In this document: in pieces, positions 11,161 to 22,022 of the stretch
Layout of the letters: each line of letters opens with the position of its first letter
Position numbering within the stretch: the first letter of the stretch is position 1
Assembly (NCBI GenBank): GCA_936440205.1
Contig: OW387134.1
Span: forward strand, 17,834,908 to 17,898,907
Reading direction: 5' to 3'
Origin: Lepidonotus clava
Taxonomy: Eukaryota; Annelida; Polychaeta; Phyllodocida; Polynoidae
DNA: 64,000 nt
Program-made: the position numbers and the translations under genes
Notes under the pieces: model-generated
Databases searched by the model: none
What the model saw: the letters and a program-made list of their open reading frames with translations, nothing else
Told to the model about the DNA's origin: nothing

Positions 11161-13254
11161 GTTTATGTGATGACCACGTGCAACAGTCCCGCACCAAATG
11201 AGACCCTCCGCTGCAGCGCCACGGATGTCGTCTGGCCGACTCTCAAACCAAAACAGTGATGAGTTCATATGCTGTACAAATGAGAAGAAAACTAGTATAT
11301 CTTAAATGTGATGGGAAAAACTTAAATTTGTCATAATCTAAAGTTACAATTTATCTAGATGTATGAAACCTCCAGAAAATATATGATCAGATAACCAAAC
11401 TGGTTCGAGAGTCGGACCCTTGACAACTTCTAGCCTAGAAGCCGCCAAGGTGCGACTCGTTCTAGCTCTTGTACCAAGAAATCTAAACGAGGTCAAACTC
11501 TAATCTTTTCATTTTTCCATATTCAAACATAGATAATTCACCTCGTAAAATATCTAAGATATGGGAATCTTCTAAACAAACTTTCAAAAGTAGTATCAAG
11601 GTCAAGGTCGTAGAGCCCCGTGCCGAAAAGTCTCCTGGCGGAGTGTACAAAGTGGAGTGAATTCCCGCCAGTAGACCAGAGGGCAGTGGTTCAGAGCAGC
11701 TCTTCGTTACTCCAAGGTGAAACGAACAAACCAAAACTGAATTACGTTAGACAATCGCAGACATTCCCTTTAGATGTAACATGTAAAGCTATTAACTTAA
11801 GATGTCTGTTGTCTAAGTTTTGCAAAGTACTAGGCACTACGTCATGACTCCGTCACTCGTGTTTGACGCTCGGCGGATCGTCTGCTGAGCCTGAGGTCAG
11901 TGTCAGTGAGGGGACGAATTCTACAAAATGTCGAATTTTGAGTTGGAAAATAATATTGTCACATAGATCATTAGTATTTAGAACAACTGGTGAGGGGATG
12001 CTGTTGTATGGACGATCTAGACGTGGCACTCCAGATTGTGAAGGGCGCTCTCGAAGCCTTAGATTAGAAGTTGAGTTAGGTTTCGACTTTAGGTGGGACA
12101 AAGTATATTCGCCTCTGGATATTCCCATTCATGTAGTCTTTCACGCTGGGAATCAGTGAAGGGGAAAAGGGAAGGGGGGGGTGGCACTGTGGAAATCCTC
12201 ACAAACTCGGATCCGCTTGATGGATAAGACGGAGATTTTGGTTATCTAAACCACACCTAAACTCGATAAAATATACCAACTCAGCCTTGTATCCAAAATG
12301 GGTGCCCCACAATTTATTTTTTGATTCTTAATCTTAATGTTATTCAAAATTCAACTATTTATTCAGTAGCCTACTAGCCTAACTAGGGTATTATGTTATT
12401 GCTGCCCCACCATTAAGATTCAAGATGTTTATTGACTGTAAATGTATTCATAAGTTAAATTTACATTTGTCACTTATAAGTTATTGCCGTTCAGCTTCTG
12501 AATCGACACATGCCCTGGTAGGGTAAGACAACAAAAAGAGGTTACAAGTGTTCAGGTAACATAGGTCGAAAAAATGAGGGTAGGTAGGTCAATTTTTTTC
12601 TTGGGGGGGGGGGGGGGGAGAGAGAGAGGGGCTTTTTTTTTAACTTACCAAAATGGACCCAGGCAGTATTGCAAATTTTAGAAATATTCTAAACATCCTC
12701 GAAAACAATTTTTAGTATCTAAAATACATGCCTTGAGCATCTATGCTGTCCCATACTGTTCTACTCTTTTCTGGTCAATTATTTTAGATTTAGAAAAAAA
12801 AATGAAATGAAAATACAGAAAAAAAAGGTCGGGCTACCTGAATACAAACATTTCTTTTAGGCCTCAGGTTTATAGCCAGAACAATAGATAAACAAAAGTG
12901 TTTTTACCTTTATTTTAGGGTCTAGACCAACCATCATAATCATAAGTTGTACCTACTAACTTAGTGTAAGAGCTCAGGCGCAAATTTAGGGGGGGGGGGG
13001 GGCGTGACAGGCGTGCGCCCCCCCCCCCCCCCCCCCCCTATTTTTGACCAAATATTACATTTTTTAATGTAAAATCCCTGCCCCCAGAGGGTGCGGGGGA
13101 AATTTTGCTACAGCACGCCCCCCCCCCCCCCCCCCCCCAATCCTGGATCCGCCCCTTGCTCAGCTCCCCTCGTTAGAATATTATTATGAATTCATAGTTA
13201 CAAGTAGAAGCGTATAACACAGTTTACTGTATTAAAATCAAATTATACAACAGT
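11161..13254. other. Intergenic region between divergent genes
   Basis: This stretch separates the minus-strand Tudor gene from the plus-strand gene at 13,255 and should hold both promoters. A moderately GC-rich part lies near 11,150-11,240, beside the Tudor start, and another near 11,840-12,160. From 12,600 onward it has poly-G and poly-C runs (12,604-12,620; 12,990-13,040; 13,117-13,139). I find no convincing exon. Confidence 0.6.
12978..13157. mobile_element. Short non-autonomous DNA transposon-like repeat with poly-G/poly-C interior
   Basis: The left end reads GCGCAAATTTAGG followed by a long G-run. The right end, reverse complemented, reads AAGGGGCGGATCCAGG followed by a G-run, so the ends are imperfect inverted repeats. 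The same 6-mer GCTCAG flanks both sides (12,972-12,977 and 13,158-13,163), like part of an 8-bp hAT target duplication. Ends like GGGGCGGATCCAGG are common in hAT-type MITEs of marine invertebrates (from memory). Interior homopolymer lengths may be assembly-sensitive. Confidence 0.5.
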
Positions 13255-13488
13255 TTGCAGATGGATGAGCCAGGAAAGAAGATTAAACAAATCTTGCAGG
13301 ATCTCAGGGGGTTACATTTCGCAAGTAACAACACAAAAAATGTAACCCCCCTTAACCTATGGGCACATAAACTGATTGATGATACTATAAAAGAATTGAA
13401 CGCCTTTGCTGACATCGTCGAGGATGAGAAAGAAAGGTCAAAGACTGTTCCTGCAAATGACGGCATCAAAAGCACTGATAGTAGCGTG
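13255..13488 (+). CDS. Unrecognised small gene, exon a
   Basis: The 78-codon exon begins at an ATG directly after TTTGCAG, so the ATG may also be preceded by an acceptor and an upstream untranslated exon. It ends in phase 0 at GTAAGT. It encodes MDEPGKKIKQILQDLRGLHF, then an LNLWAHKLIDDTIKELNAF helix and an acidic/basic stretch (DIVEDEKERSK). The protein looks small, charged and helical. I do not recognise the family. Kinetochore or meiotic chromosome proteins are possible on composition alone, which is weak evidence. Confidence 0.6.
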
Positions 13489-13779
13489 GTAAGTTCTTTT
13501 TTTTTTCAACTGGTTTGTTAAAGAAGTACAATTTTCCCTTCTTTTACGGTTGCTAAATTTCAGTGATTCCGTTCGCAAAATGGAATATTTTGAAATAACT
13601 TGTGGCTAATGTAAGTGTGATTAGTGTGTTTTTGTCAATTCTAAGTATTTCAAGGGGACGTTGATATGATTTCATTTTGAATTTAGGCTGTATCCCTAAC
13701 CATGGCATGGGCCAGACCCGAAATAGAGTGGGACTGAGGTGGTCCTGGCACATTAACTACACAAGAAAGAGGGCCCTTA

Positions 13780-14030
13780 GCCAAGGCTTTTTACCCCACT
13801 CCCTTTATTTCCCCCCAGAAATCCCGGGTCCGCCCCTGTTCCTGGGCCGGAGATTTAAGAAAGGGGGTGGGGGGGGGGGGGGGGAGCGCCCTTATGTAAG
13901 ATTTGAAGTGCCACCTTCAGGGGCTGGAGTTTTATATTTAAAAAAATCTAAATTTGGCAAAAATTAGGGAGGGAGGCGCCTGAGGCGTCCCCCCCCCCCT
14001 CGCCCCTAAATCCGTCCCTTTAACCAAATG
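13780..14030. repeat. Homopolymer-rich interspersed repeat in the intron of the unrecognised gene
   Basis: The stretch has a G-run near 13,864-13,884 and a C-run near 13,990-13,999, bounded by AAATCCCGGGTCCGCCCCTG on the left and AAATCCGTCCCTT on the right. The right boundary, reverse complemented, resembles the ends of the repeat at 12,978-13,157. It is probably one or two degraded copies of the same MITE family. Confidence 0.4.
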
Positions 14031-14077
14031 TATTGAGTCAAGAAAAGAGTTCTGAAATCATACATGTTTACCCCCAG

Positions 14078-14227
14078 TGCGTGCAGCAGCAGGCTGAACG
14101 TCCAGAGAATGTGAAAAATAAGCTCCCGACAAGAAGATCCAGGAGAATTGCCACTGACTCAACGTTCAAGCAGATGAAACAGATCCTGGTGAAACATAAA
14201 AAACTGCACAACATCATTCCCAAACAG
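14078..14227 (+). CDS. Unrecognised small gene, exon b
   Basis: The 50-codon exon follows a T/C-rich acceptor (TTTACCCCCAG), is open in phase 0, and ends KQ before GTAAGT, so it is in register with exon a. It encodes CVQQQAERPENVKNKLPTRR, a very basic stretch with SRRIA, and a helix (QMKQILVKHKKLHNII). Phase-0 splicing on both sides and the strong donor support real coding. Function is unknown. Confidence 0.6.
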
Positions 14228-14367
14228 GTAAGTTTAACTAATACATCTAGTGACTACAGAAACATTTCAAGTCAAAGGTAAAATGGTGTATTGAACAATT
14301 TCTTTAGCGTTTTATAAAGTTTGTGGGCACAGATGTAAAGCTTAGGCCAGGCTTAAAAAAATATTGG

Positions 14368-14543
14368 TTTCCTGTCCAGCGCCCGACTGACTTTTTGAGG
14401 GCCGACTAGACACTTTTTTTTTCTGATTTTCGCCTTTTTTTTAAAAACAAAAGTCGTAGTTAAAACCTTACCCCCCAAAAAAAAAAAAAAAATTTCCCGA
14501 CCTCCCGACTGGGTTTTATCCTGCCCACCCGGTGGACAGGAAA
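14368..14543. mobile_element. Short inverted-repeat element (MITE-like)
   Basis: Perfect 11-bp terminal inverted repeats, TTTCCTGTCCA at 14,368-14,378 and TGGACAGGAAA at 14,533-14,543, enclose 154 bp. Both inner flanks carry CCGACT/AGTCGG words, so the inverted symmetry continues imperfectly inward. No coding capacity. The superfamily is unknown. Confidence 0.5.
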
Positions 14544-14657
14544 TAATTTTTTTTTTAAAGGGTGGCCTTAGTTGAACGTGAAAACGATAAGTCGAATATC
14601 ATGTAGCGAAAAAATACAATATGAAATGAGATATATGTAAGCTTTTCTTACTTATAG

Positions 14658-14783
14658 ATACACTGTGACATGAAACGTGCTGCCATCTTTTGCCAAATCT
14701 GTATAATCACCATTTGCCAGTTTCCTCTTGCTGAGGAACTACTCATGACATCTGCCCTATGCTACAGCATTGGAGGTGGCTGA
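14658..14783 (+). CDS. Possible last exon of the unrecognised gene
   Basis: After a pyrimidine-rich acceptor (CTTTTCTTACTTATAG), the phase continuing from exon b stays open for 41 codons to a TGA at 14,781. The reading includes MKRAAIFCQICIITICQF. The composition differs from exons a and b and no polyadenylation signal follows closely, so this is only a candidate. With it the protein would be about 169 aa. Confidence 0.25.
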   Translation: MHCDMKRAAIFCQICIITICQFPLAEELLMTSALCYSIGGG

Positions 14784-15880
14784 ATTTTTTTCATCATAAA
14801 TTAATACTGATTTACTAGTATTTTATAAAGCAGGACCACAGGTGTCCAAAACTATCTGCATTTTCTCTGAGAAGTTATTATAAGAGATACAGAAAAACAA
14901 TTCTTAAGCATTGGCTCTATGAGCAGGAAGTTCGTTTTTGGATGGTGTCTCAAGAGATAATTAACCACACGACGCCAATCGGCATCTTGCTAAATTTTAG
15001 ATACTGTTCCCTTTTAGTTTTTCTCAAAAAATTGATACATGAGAGACCAGTCGAAGTTACTGGTATTGAACTTGAGGTTAGTTTAGGGTGGCCCCGTGGG
15101 TTTGAATCCTGGTGCTGGTAGCTTGTTTCCCTCCCTTCCCAGGTGATGGAAATACTGCTATATCAAATGCCTGTCCTTCCCATACTGTATGTACTACAGT
15201 ATGGGAAGTAAGACACCACTTGCCTTGGTAAAAGTGTAGGGGCAAGGGGTCCACCTTTTCACAGATATGATCACCGTTAGTATGACCCAATTAAAGGAGA
15301 CGTACAGCAACTAATAATGAAAGAACCTGATTATAATGACTTGGAAGGAAAGAGACGAATATTAGCATAGTAGAGGTTTTTTTTAATCTGTATAGGTTCA
15401 AAAATGTACAACAACGAAGTTTAAACAGTTTGGGAGGATCATTTCATTTTTAATGTTTTGATATCCGTGATGTCCAAACATGATTTTATGGTATTTTTTG
15501 GACGGCCCTGTGTACTTTTCCTTTCAATTCCACTCTAACAGTGGAGGCCCTTTAGGAAGAGGTGGGGGTGTCCAAATAGTGTATGTAGAATCTCAGAAAC
15601 ATACTAGTATCTTGAGTAGATTTAAAAGAAAATGCGGCCATGTATTATCAAAGTATTAGGCTGTGATCGTAGATCTAATAATTATAGGAAAGTAAATTAT
15701 ATGTACGTAAATAATTCTCGTTTTATTTTCTTTATTGATCTGGATTTTACCATACATTTATTGTTTTCCCTATCAACAATAATTCTTATTCTCGAACAGG
15801 AAAATTGGGATATTTCTGAAAATATTTCAGGTCAAAATCCTGATCCAAGATCCTGATCTGACTGGTTGTGGAGAGACTCT
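14784..15880. other. Intergenic, no gene seen
   Basis: AT-rich DNA. A 14-bp inverted repeat (TCCCATACTGTATG with its complement CATACAGTATGGGA nearby, about 15,178-15,206) is the only local structure noted. No convincing exon. Confidence 0.5.
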
Positions 15881-16684
15881 CCGTCCTGTATCCTACACCA
15901 TGGGCGTCGCTGCTGTGCCGTGGTAGCAGCGAGCAGCAGTAGCAGCCCGTGCCCCCTCCCCCCGCGGCCACTCAGGCCACACCACACCACCTCCGTGTAG
16001 CAGCACTCCCTCGGTGAGGAGGGAGGAGGGTGGAGGGAGCAGGCGGCGGCACGTCGATCCGTCTGCCCGGCGACAGTCGTAAACGGCCCCAAACCTGCCG
16101 GTGCGCCGCGGGCCGGCCTTCTGCCAGGCTGGGGCCGCCTTACAGCGAGCTGCTACTATTGACGTGGGGTCCCCTCGGCGCAGCGAAGGGCGCCCCCACA
16201 AGACGACCCGCTCAACCTATGTGGTCCCCACAGTCCAATTAGATACTTAAAAATAACTCGATTTGTCCCGCTGAGTTTTCATATAAACGCAAGATAAGGT
16301 TTTAAATGCATCAAAGCAGTAGGGACTATATTTCTCCGTGTACTCATACAGGGACGCGGGGAGGTGCAGCGTCCCTCTGACTCGACCCGGAAGTGAAAAT
16401 AATGGCCGTCTGGACCAATGAGCTGGCTCCAAACGCCCCACGTGACGCGGTCGGGCGGTCGGCGGTTTCCGTGCGCCCTCGGACGTCATTCGGCGGAGGA
16501 CGGCCCTGGTTCTCGGCGCTGGCCTTCTGTGTAGTTCCCCTATAGCAGACTGCGCTGATGGGGCGACCCCCGCTCCTCCACCACCACCACCACGACAATG
16601 TCTGCCCGGCCGCCATACTGTACGGCGGGGCTGCGCGGCCTCTCGTCGACGCCTCAGTCACCTAGCCGCCGCCTAGACGTCTAA
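15881..16684 (+). promoter_or_regulatory. GC-rich promoter and 5' untranslated region of MED26
   Basis: The sequence becomes GC- and CpG-rich from about 15,880 to the MED26 ATG at 16,685, unlike the AT-rich flanks. It has many CG dinucleotides (for example GACGCGGTCGGGCGGTCGGCGG) and a CCACCACCACCACCACGAC run near 16,577-16,595. This is typical of a TATA-less housekeeping promoter. The transcription start cannot be placed by eye. Long open frames here on the minus strand are a by-product of the GC content. Confidence 0.55.
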
Positions 16685-16747
16685 ATGCAGTACAGTCTAC
16701 AACAGCTGACCGACAGGCTTCTTCAGGCTCTAGACCAGCACAACAAT
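16685..16747 (+). CDS. MED26: Mediator subunit 26, exon 1
   Basis: Twenty-one codons, MQYSLQQLTDRLLQALDQHN plus one Asn, end in phase 0 at GTAAGC. They match the first helix of the MED26 N-terminal domain; the human protein has IRDRLLQAIDPQSNI here (from memory). The ATG lies at the 3' edge of the GC-rich promoter and is the natural start. Confidence 0.9.
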
Positions 16748-17801
16748 GTAAGCCAGACGCACCTTTTCACCGAGAAAATCGGCCGTTTGTCGGGGTTTGG
16801 TGGTGGACTAGTGGCTTCCTCCCTCTCTGCCTGTTGTGTCCTCTCTCTCCCTCATTGCACCAGAACCACAACGTAGGGCCGCCGCCACGGACGACATGAA
16901 AGCCTGCACGTCGCTCCTGTCGAAATTCTCCCATTTACACACCAAAATGGCACATGTTTCACACTTTTTACATGTTAAGAGCATCTCTAAGGTCTTAGGG
17001 TTTGATTGTTAATGTCGATTGAGTGGTAGTTACTTTTGGAGAGGTGAAATGGGGAGATTTTGTGGATATTTAGATGTGTTTGCGCAGCACGTTGTAATAG
17101 TCAGTGACAGTGTGACACCGCAATGGTGAAGACTGGTCAGGACTGCTTTCCCACACTTCTTACTTCTACATTTATTTCCCACTCCCCGACCTTTGGCTAT
17201 CCCCAGGGTTCCCTTTCCATTGATGGTGCGCCGTTGTTTATCCGTGCAGGCCGCGGTGTTGATCATAGCAACATTAATGATTTCTGATTAGGAATAAAAT
17301 GACATGTCTGGTCAGGATCCGTGAGCCTGGTGGTGGTTTGGCCTTGGTGGTGGTGGTGGGGGTCGGGGGGAGCACATGATGCTGGGCATGGTGCAGGAAC
17401 TTGCCTTTTCTCTTCTTTTAATATTATTTGTTATTCAGGCAAATGATTTCCAAATTATTATTTCGAGAAGATATTTTCATCCTACATTGTGTTTTTTTCC
17501 CATGAAATAAAGAAATGTGATGGATGATGATTTTCAAATTTTAAGACTAAAGTATCTATTCATTAAACTTTGATGTGATGGGCCATGAAGAGAAATAGTT
17601 AAAACAAAATATGCATTCATAGTGCATTAGCTTGAATTGAATTTTAGACATTGTTATTTGGAAAGACTAGAGACTAGTAGATTTGTAAAAAGAATGATTT
17701 CATTGAAAAGTTATTACATTGAAAAAGTAACAAAAAAATAATAGATTTTTTTATTTCATTTCATTTATTCTCTTTTTTAAGGCATTAGTTTTGTAGTAAT
17801 T

Positions 17802-17865
17802 ACTGAGGCGGAAACTTGGCGATAATAAAAGATTAGTTTAATGCTTTAATGGTTTCCGCCTCAGT
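17802..17865. repeat. Short hairpin with perfect 14-bp arms
   Basis: ACTGAGGCGGAAAC (17,802-17,815) and GTTTCCGCCTCAGT (17,852-17,865) are exact complements around a 36-nt AT-rich loop. The GC-rich arms stand out from the AT-rich intron. It could be a small fold-back element or a structured intronic RNA. Confidence 0.65.
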
Positions 17866-18328
17866 CTTAGAGACGCTTCACACTTTTAGCAGAGGGGAGG
17901 TGGACAGCGTATAACTTAAACCAGCAAAGAATATATCATTTAAAGCTTGCTCACCGAAACCAGCATGTTGGGGAAAAGCAGGTGGACAAAGATGTCCACC
18001 AAAAACATGTCCATCACTGACATAGGGCAAAGGCGCTGAAAGGGATGAAGAGGGCAAAAGAGCAACTCTAGGGCTAGAAAACCAGGGCTGTTGTATGGAG
18101 GTAAGGGATGTGTCACACTGATGTGTCACGGGGACAAGTAGGCTCATATTATTTTTTAGCACTTGAAATAGGACTGAAGGCTTAGAGGCCAGATGTCTTT
18201 TCTTTTAGATTTGGTTTGGACAATGTCACTGGGATTTCGAAAAATAATTATTTAGGCCATATTCAGCCTATCAAAATGAATGAAATACTGGATACTATTT
18301 TTTGAGGCCACACTAAAAAATAATTGTT

Positions 18329-18377
18329 TCCGGCGGACTGGGTCACGAAAATTACAGTCACCCAGGCGGCCGGGATT
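18329..18377. repeat. Imperfect GC-rich hairpin in MED26 intron 1
   Basis: TTTCCGGCGGACTGGGTCAC and GTCACCCAGGCGGCCGGGA face each other around AAAATTA and pair imperfectly. It is bounded by AT/T-rich sequence on both sides. It looks like a small palindromic MITE. Confidence 0.4.
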
Positions 18378-19868
18378 TTTTTTTCTTTTTTTAAAATAAT
18401 TTTTTCTCTCTGATGGGATATAGACACAATTGAGTTTTTCCAAAGTTTCTGGGAAAATCCATATTATGTTCTGACTTTTTTTTTTCTTTTTTTTATTGAA
18501 ATAATCATCTTCACTTTACAGTGCTTTTCAAGATGTAGTAAATATTTAACTTAATGCTCGCAGAGGTGGGAACTGGAAGGCTGTCACACCTAAGGTGAGA
18601 AAATTCGCGCACACCTGTAGCTCACGGTTACAGCAATGACAGGAAACTTATGGCATTGTAAAAGAAATACTTTCACATCCAAAAACAATTTTTTGAAAAA
18701 AAAAACTGATTCTGGTAGATTGCCTCAATGGGCATATAATAATGTTACTACCCGAAGCTTTTTTTCTAGGGTAACGAATTGATGAAATCACTTAGAAATT
18801 GTTGTCAAAACAGGAATATTTGCTAGCAGCAAACACTCTTATGATGTCACTAGTCATTCAATGAAAAGATAGGCATCGACTTTCAACAAAGTCAATTGGT
18901 GTTTTGTGTAAACCGTTGTGTATAACGTTGGTAAAATCCATGCAGGGTTTTCCACCGGGCCTTACAATCGGCATTGTTCACTGGCTACCTGTTGTGGCCG
19001 AGCCAGTGGTCCAAGTTTCAGGTACTCCTAAAGGGATGGTTATCGGCAATCTAAGACGTTCCCTGATGCTTCAGTGCACGCTTGGGATATTTGATAGCAT
19101 TGCGAGCCTTGTGGACGGCTCAAATAGCCAAGTCTCCTATTATAGTACCGTGGAAGCGTCTCGTTTGTCGTAGCATTCATTAACAAGCCCAAGACCAGCG
19201 CTCAATACACTGAACAAGCAAGGCGTGGCAGATTTACCTCTTATCGTAGAAATATATTCCAAATAGTTCAGCTAGACTTGGCTCTGTATTTATTGACACC
19301 TCACACTATGAAGTAAAAACGTATTGATGAAAACGTTGTGTCCCAAAAATATTTGACTTAATTTCAAGAAAGATAGATATATGTTAATTTTCTGTAAAAA
19401 GTAATGAGGCCCCAATACAAACTGATGAACCTTGGACTTTTAATAAGTAAACCAAAATAATTATCATATTATAAGAATTGAGACGAACAATGCTTTTGAG
19501 CAACATACAGACCATGTTATGAAAAAAGAAAGTTGTAAACTGTTTGTGGTGAGCAGTATGCGAAAATATGTGACAGATGAACTTTGTAATTTCCCCTATA
19601 AGCAAACATAATTTTTATATAAATAAGTTAGAAATCTCATTATCACCCCCCCCCCCCCCCCCAAAAAAAAAACAAAAAAAAAAAAAAAACGGAGGAAAAA
19701 AATTGATAAAGTGATATCCCGGGTGATATTTACACCACTCGCTGGACAAGAATTTTTTTTGAGGACGGTCTGATACCAGCCATACCAGCTTTCCCCATGA
19801 GTGGGATTTGTTAATGTTTGGAAACCTCTAATAATTTTCCTAATAAAGGTATTTTTGTATTTTGACAG

Positions 19869-19943
19869 GTGGTGGATATGCGAACAGTGCTGGAGGTCGT
19901 CTCCGTGTTGGAGGACTTTCCAGTCACAAAGGAGACTCTTGGG
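19869..19943 (+). CDS. MED26: Mediator subunit 26, exon 2
   Basis: Twenty-five codons between TTTTGACAG and GTAAGC, phase 0 at both ends. They read VVDMRTVLEVVSVLEDFPVT then KETLG, the middle of the TFIIS N-terminal (LW) domain; human MED26 has VAVLEVISSLEKYPITKEAL at the same place (from memory). Confidence 0.93.
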
Positions 19944-20192
19944 GTAAGCACACTGCTCGCCTTCATAAAAAATATTATGATTTACACACCTAACAAAAAA
20001 GGAAAAATGACTTTACAGTAGACAAACAGGCATTTATAGTCTGATATTTAGTCAGTTACATCCAGTATAGGTAAAACACATAGAAATTTATCATTTCACA
20101 TATTGAAAGAAGCTCAAAGAATATTTTGTTTAATTCTGAATAAGGAAAATTATTCGTTCAAATTCTGAGTAATCGTTTTCCCCCCTAAATAG

Positions 20193-22022
20193 GACACAAG
20201 AGTCGGCAAGTATGTCAACGAGATGCGGAGAAAGACCAATGACAAGGACCTGGCCCGACGCTCCAAGAACCTTGTCCGTCGGTGGAAGACGCTGGTTGAT
20301 GCAGCGACAACGGCTGCAGGGGGAGGAGCAGTTAATGGAGAAGGGATAGCGCCACGCCCCGCGGCCACAGGGGGACAGCCACCACAGCCCATACCTCCCC
20401 ACCTCTCGCAGACTGCTGGCCGCAACAACTCCAAACCCTCCAGTCCAGCCAGTCGCCCAACGACCCCATCTAGCGGCAAGTCAACTCAGTCTCCAAGCCT
20501 CCCCTCACGAAGTCGACCCGATACACCGAGTGCAGTCGTGAGCCGTCCCAACACCCCACTATCAACAGGGCACGTGCAGTCTCCAGGGTTGTCCTTAACA
20601 CGGCCTGGGACACCAGGGAGTACAGGGTCGCCCCTCACACGCAATGCCCCCCAGGATATAACCACCGCAGCGACACCTACACAGGGTAACAATAGTAACA
20701 GTAGGTATGGCCAACAGGCTCTTCCCAACAGGAGCCAGGGTGCAGGAGGACCAATGGCCACCTCCACGCCCATACAACCTGCGCATCAAGCCCCAAGTGG
20801 CACCACAGAGTCTCTGTTGAAAACAAATGCCACCAATAAGAAGCGCAGACGCGACGCAGACTCACCTCAATTACCTAACAAAAAACTACTTTTATCCAAT
20901 GACAGCCCCGCTGGTAGCGGGGCCGAGGGGAAAAGTTCAGGAGGACCAAGGAACGGGATTGTCCCCGGCCTACTTCATGGTCGAAGCGCGACCTCCTCTC
21001 GGCCGGACAGTCCACTCACGTGTGATAAGAGTGCTGTCAGTTCCCCGTCTGTCTCGGGTGTGAGCAGACTGCAGAGGACTGGAACCCCTCCATCTGTACC
21101 TAGTCCTCCAGCGGTCCCCAGCACTGTCTCCCCAACAGCCCCAACCGCCACCACCACCAGTAACACGCCCTCACGCAGTGCCTCGCAGGCTGTCAAAGCA
21201 GAGGTGGACCGCCCCCGGGATCGCACTCCCGCTGTCCGCAAAGCTAAAGTGAAAACCACAGCCGAGCTCATTCAGGACATGAAGGCAAGGGGCAACCTGC
21301 AGCTTGGTACGAGCGAGGTGTCCAACCGCATCGCCAGAAACCAGATTGAGAAGGAGGAGGACCCTATTAATGTGTCAATAGTGCCTGCGGGTGCCCGGCC
21401 CCGCCCCCGGAGAAAGCCTGGCACTGTGGTTGGCCCTCCCAGCATCTCAGAGAAGACCTTGAAGGAGACCAAGACCGAAATGGTGCAGAAGTTCCTCCAG
21501 AACTCATTTGATCCCCAGTTAGACGCTGGGGAATCGTTTGAACGGGCTACCAATAGTCCGTATAGTAAACATCCCCGCTCACGGACAGCCTCTCCTGCTC
21601 TCTTAGGGGACAGCTATTACCAGAACAACAACGGCTCGGCAAATACTAGTTCCGACTCCAACGAAAACCAAATCATTGACGTGGAGACTCCGTTCTTTAC
21701 AGACGACAACAGGTTCGGTCACATCCGGGGTGACGACGGTTTTCGCACGGTGCCTGTGATAGAGGAAGACGACGATCCCTGGTCCACCCTGCCACCCCTT
21801 CTTCCTGAAACTGAAATAGACTGGTCCGAGTACGTCTACGAGCCCCCAGACTGGACGGTGACGGACAGCCACGTGGACCGCCTGCATTCAGAACACTGGG
21901 AAGGTGTGAACGGGCAAACCAACAGTAGCGGAGAGTGGGTGGACTGGACGGGAATGCACACCGTCACCACCCACAATGACGAGCTGTTGCCCATCTTACC
22001 CTATGTAGATATCATTGATTAA
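20193..22022 (+). CDS. MED26: Mediator subunit 26, exon 3 (rest of protein)
   Basis: The last exon gives 609 codons and a TAA, for a predicted MED26 of 655 aa (human about 600). It completes the TFIIS N-terminal domain (DTRVGKYVNEMRRKTND then ARRSKNLVRRWKTLV). A long Ser/Thr/Pro-rich disordered linker with nuclear-localisation-like KKRRRDADSP follows, then a central conserved block (TTAELIQDMKARGNLQL). The C-terminus is acidic and aromatic, with WVDWTGMHT and LLPILPYVDIID. The N-terminal domain of MED26 recruits elongation factors (EAF/super elongation complex, TAF7) and the C-terminus binds Mediator (family knowledge). The protein is nuclear. It looks intact and single-copy here. Confidence 0.96.
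   Translation, partial: DTRVGKYVNEMRRKTNDKDLARRSKNLVRRWKTLVDAATTAAGGGAVNGEGIAPRPAATGGQPPQPIPPHLSQTAGRNNSKPSSPASRPTTPSSGKSTQSPSLPSRSRPDTPSAVVSRPNTPLSTGHVQSPGLSLTRPGTPGSTGSPLTRNAPQDITTAATPTQGNNSNSRYGQQALPNRSQGAGGPMATSTPIQPAHQAPSGTTESLLKTNATNKKRRRDADSPQLPNKKLLLSNDSPAGSGAEGKSSGGPRNGIVPGLLHGRSATSSRPDSPLTCDKSAVSSPSVSGVSRLQRTGTPPSVPSPPAVPSTVSPTAPTATTTSNTPSRSASQAVKAEVDRPRDRTPAVRKAKVKTTAELIQDMKARGNLQLGTSEVSNRIARNQIEKEEDPINVSIVPAGARPRPRRKPGTVVGPPSISEKTLKETKTEMVQKFLQNSFDPQLDAGESFERATNSPYSKHPRSRTASPALLGDSYYQNNNGSANTSSDSNENQIIDVETPFFTDDNRFGHIRGDDGFRTVPVIEEDDDPWSTLPPLLPETEIDWSEYVYEPPDWTVTDSHVDRLHSEHWEGVNGQTNSSGEWVDWTGMHTVTTHNDELLPILPYVDIID

Larger units (their letters stand above)
16748..19868 (+). other. 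MED26 intron 1
   Basis: 3.1-kb intron, GTAAGC to TTTTGACAG. It holds a GGTGGTGGTGG run near 17,344, a 64-bp hairpin (17,802-17,865), an imperfect GC-rich hairpin (about 18,329-18,377) and a C-run followed by an A-run (about 19,646-19,689). Open frames inside it lack any recognisable protein. Confidence 0.8.

Noticed and set aside
15786-16661. Several overlapping minus-strand open frames in the GC-rich block before MED26
   Set aside because: They overlap in different frames, have no recognisable protein and are explained by GC content that lacks stop codons.
17878-18162. 94-codon minus-strand frame in MED26 intron 1
   Set aside because: No splice or start support and no family resemblance.
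20486-21271. Long minus-strand frames across MED26 exon 3
   Set aside because: Shadows of the Ser/Thr/Pro-rich linker; no independent evidence.
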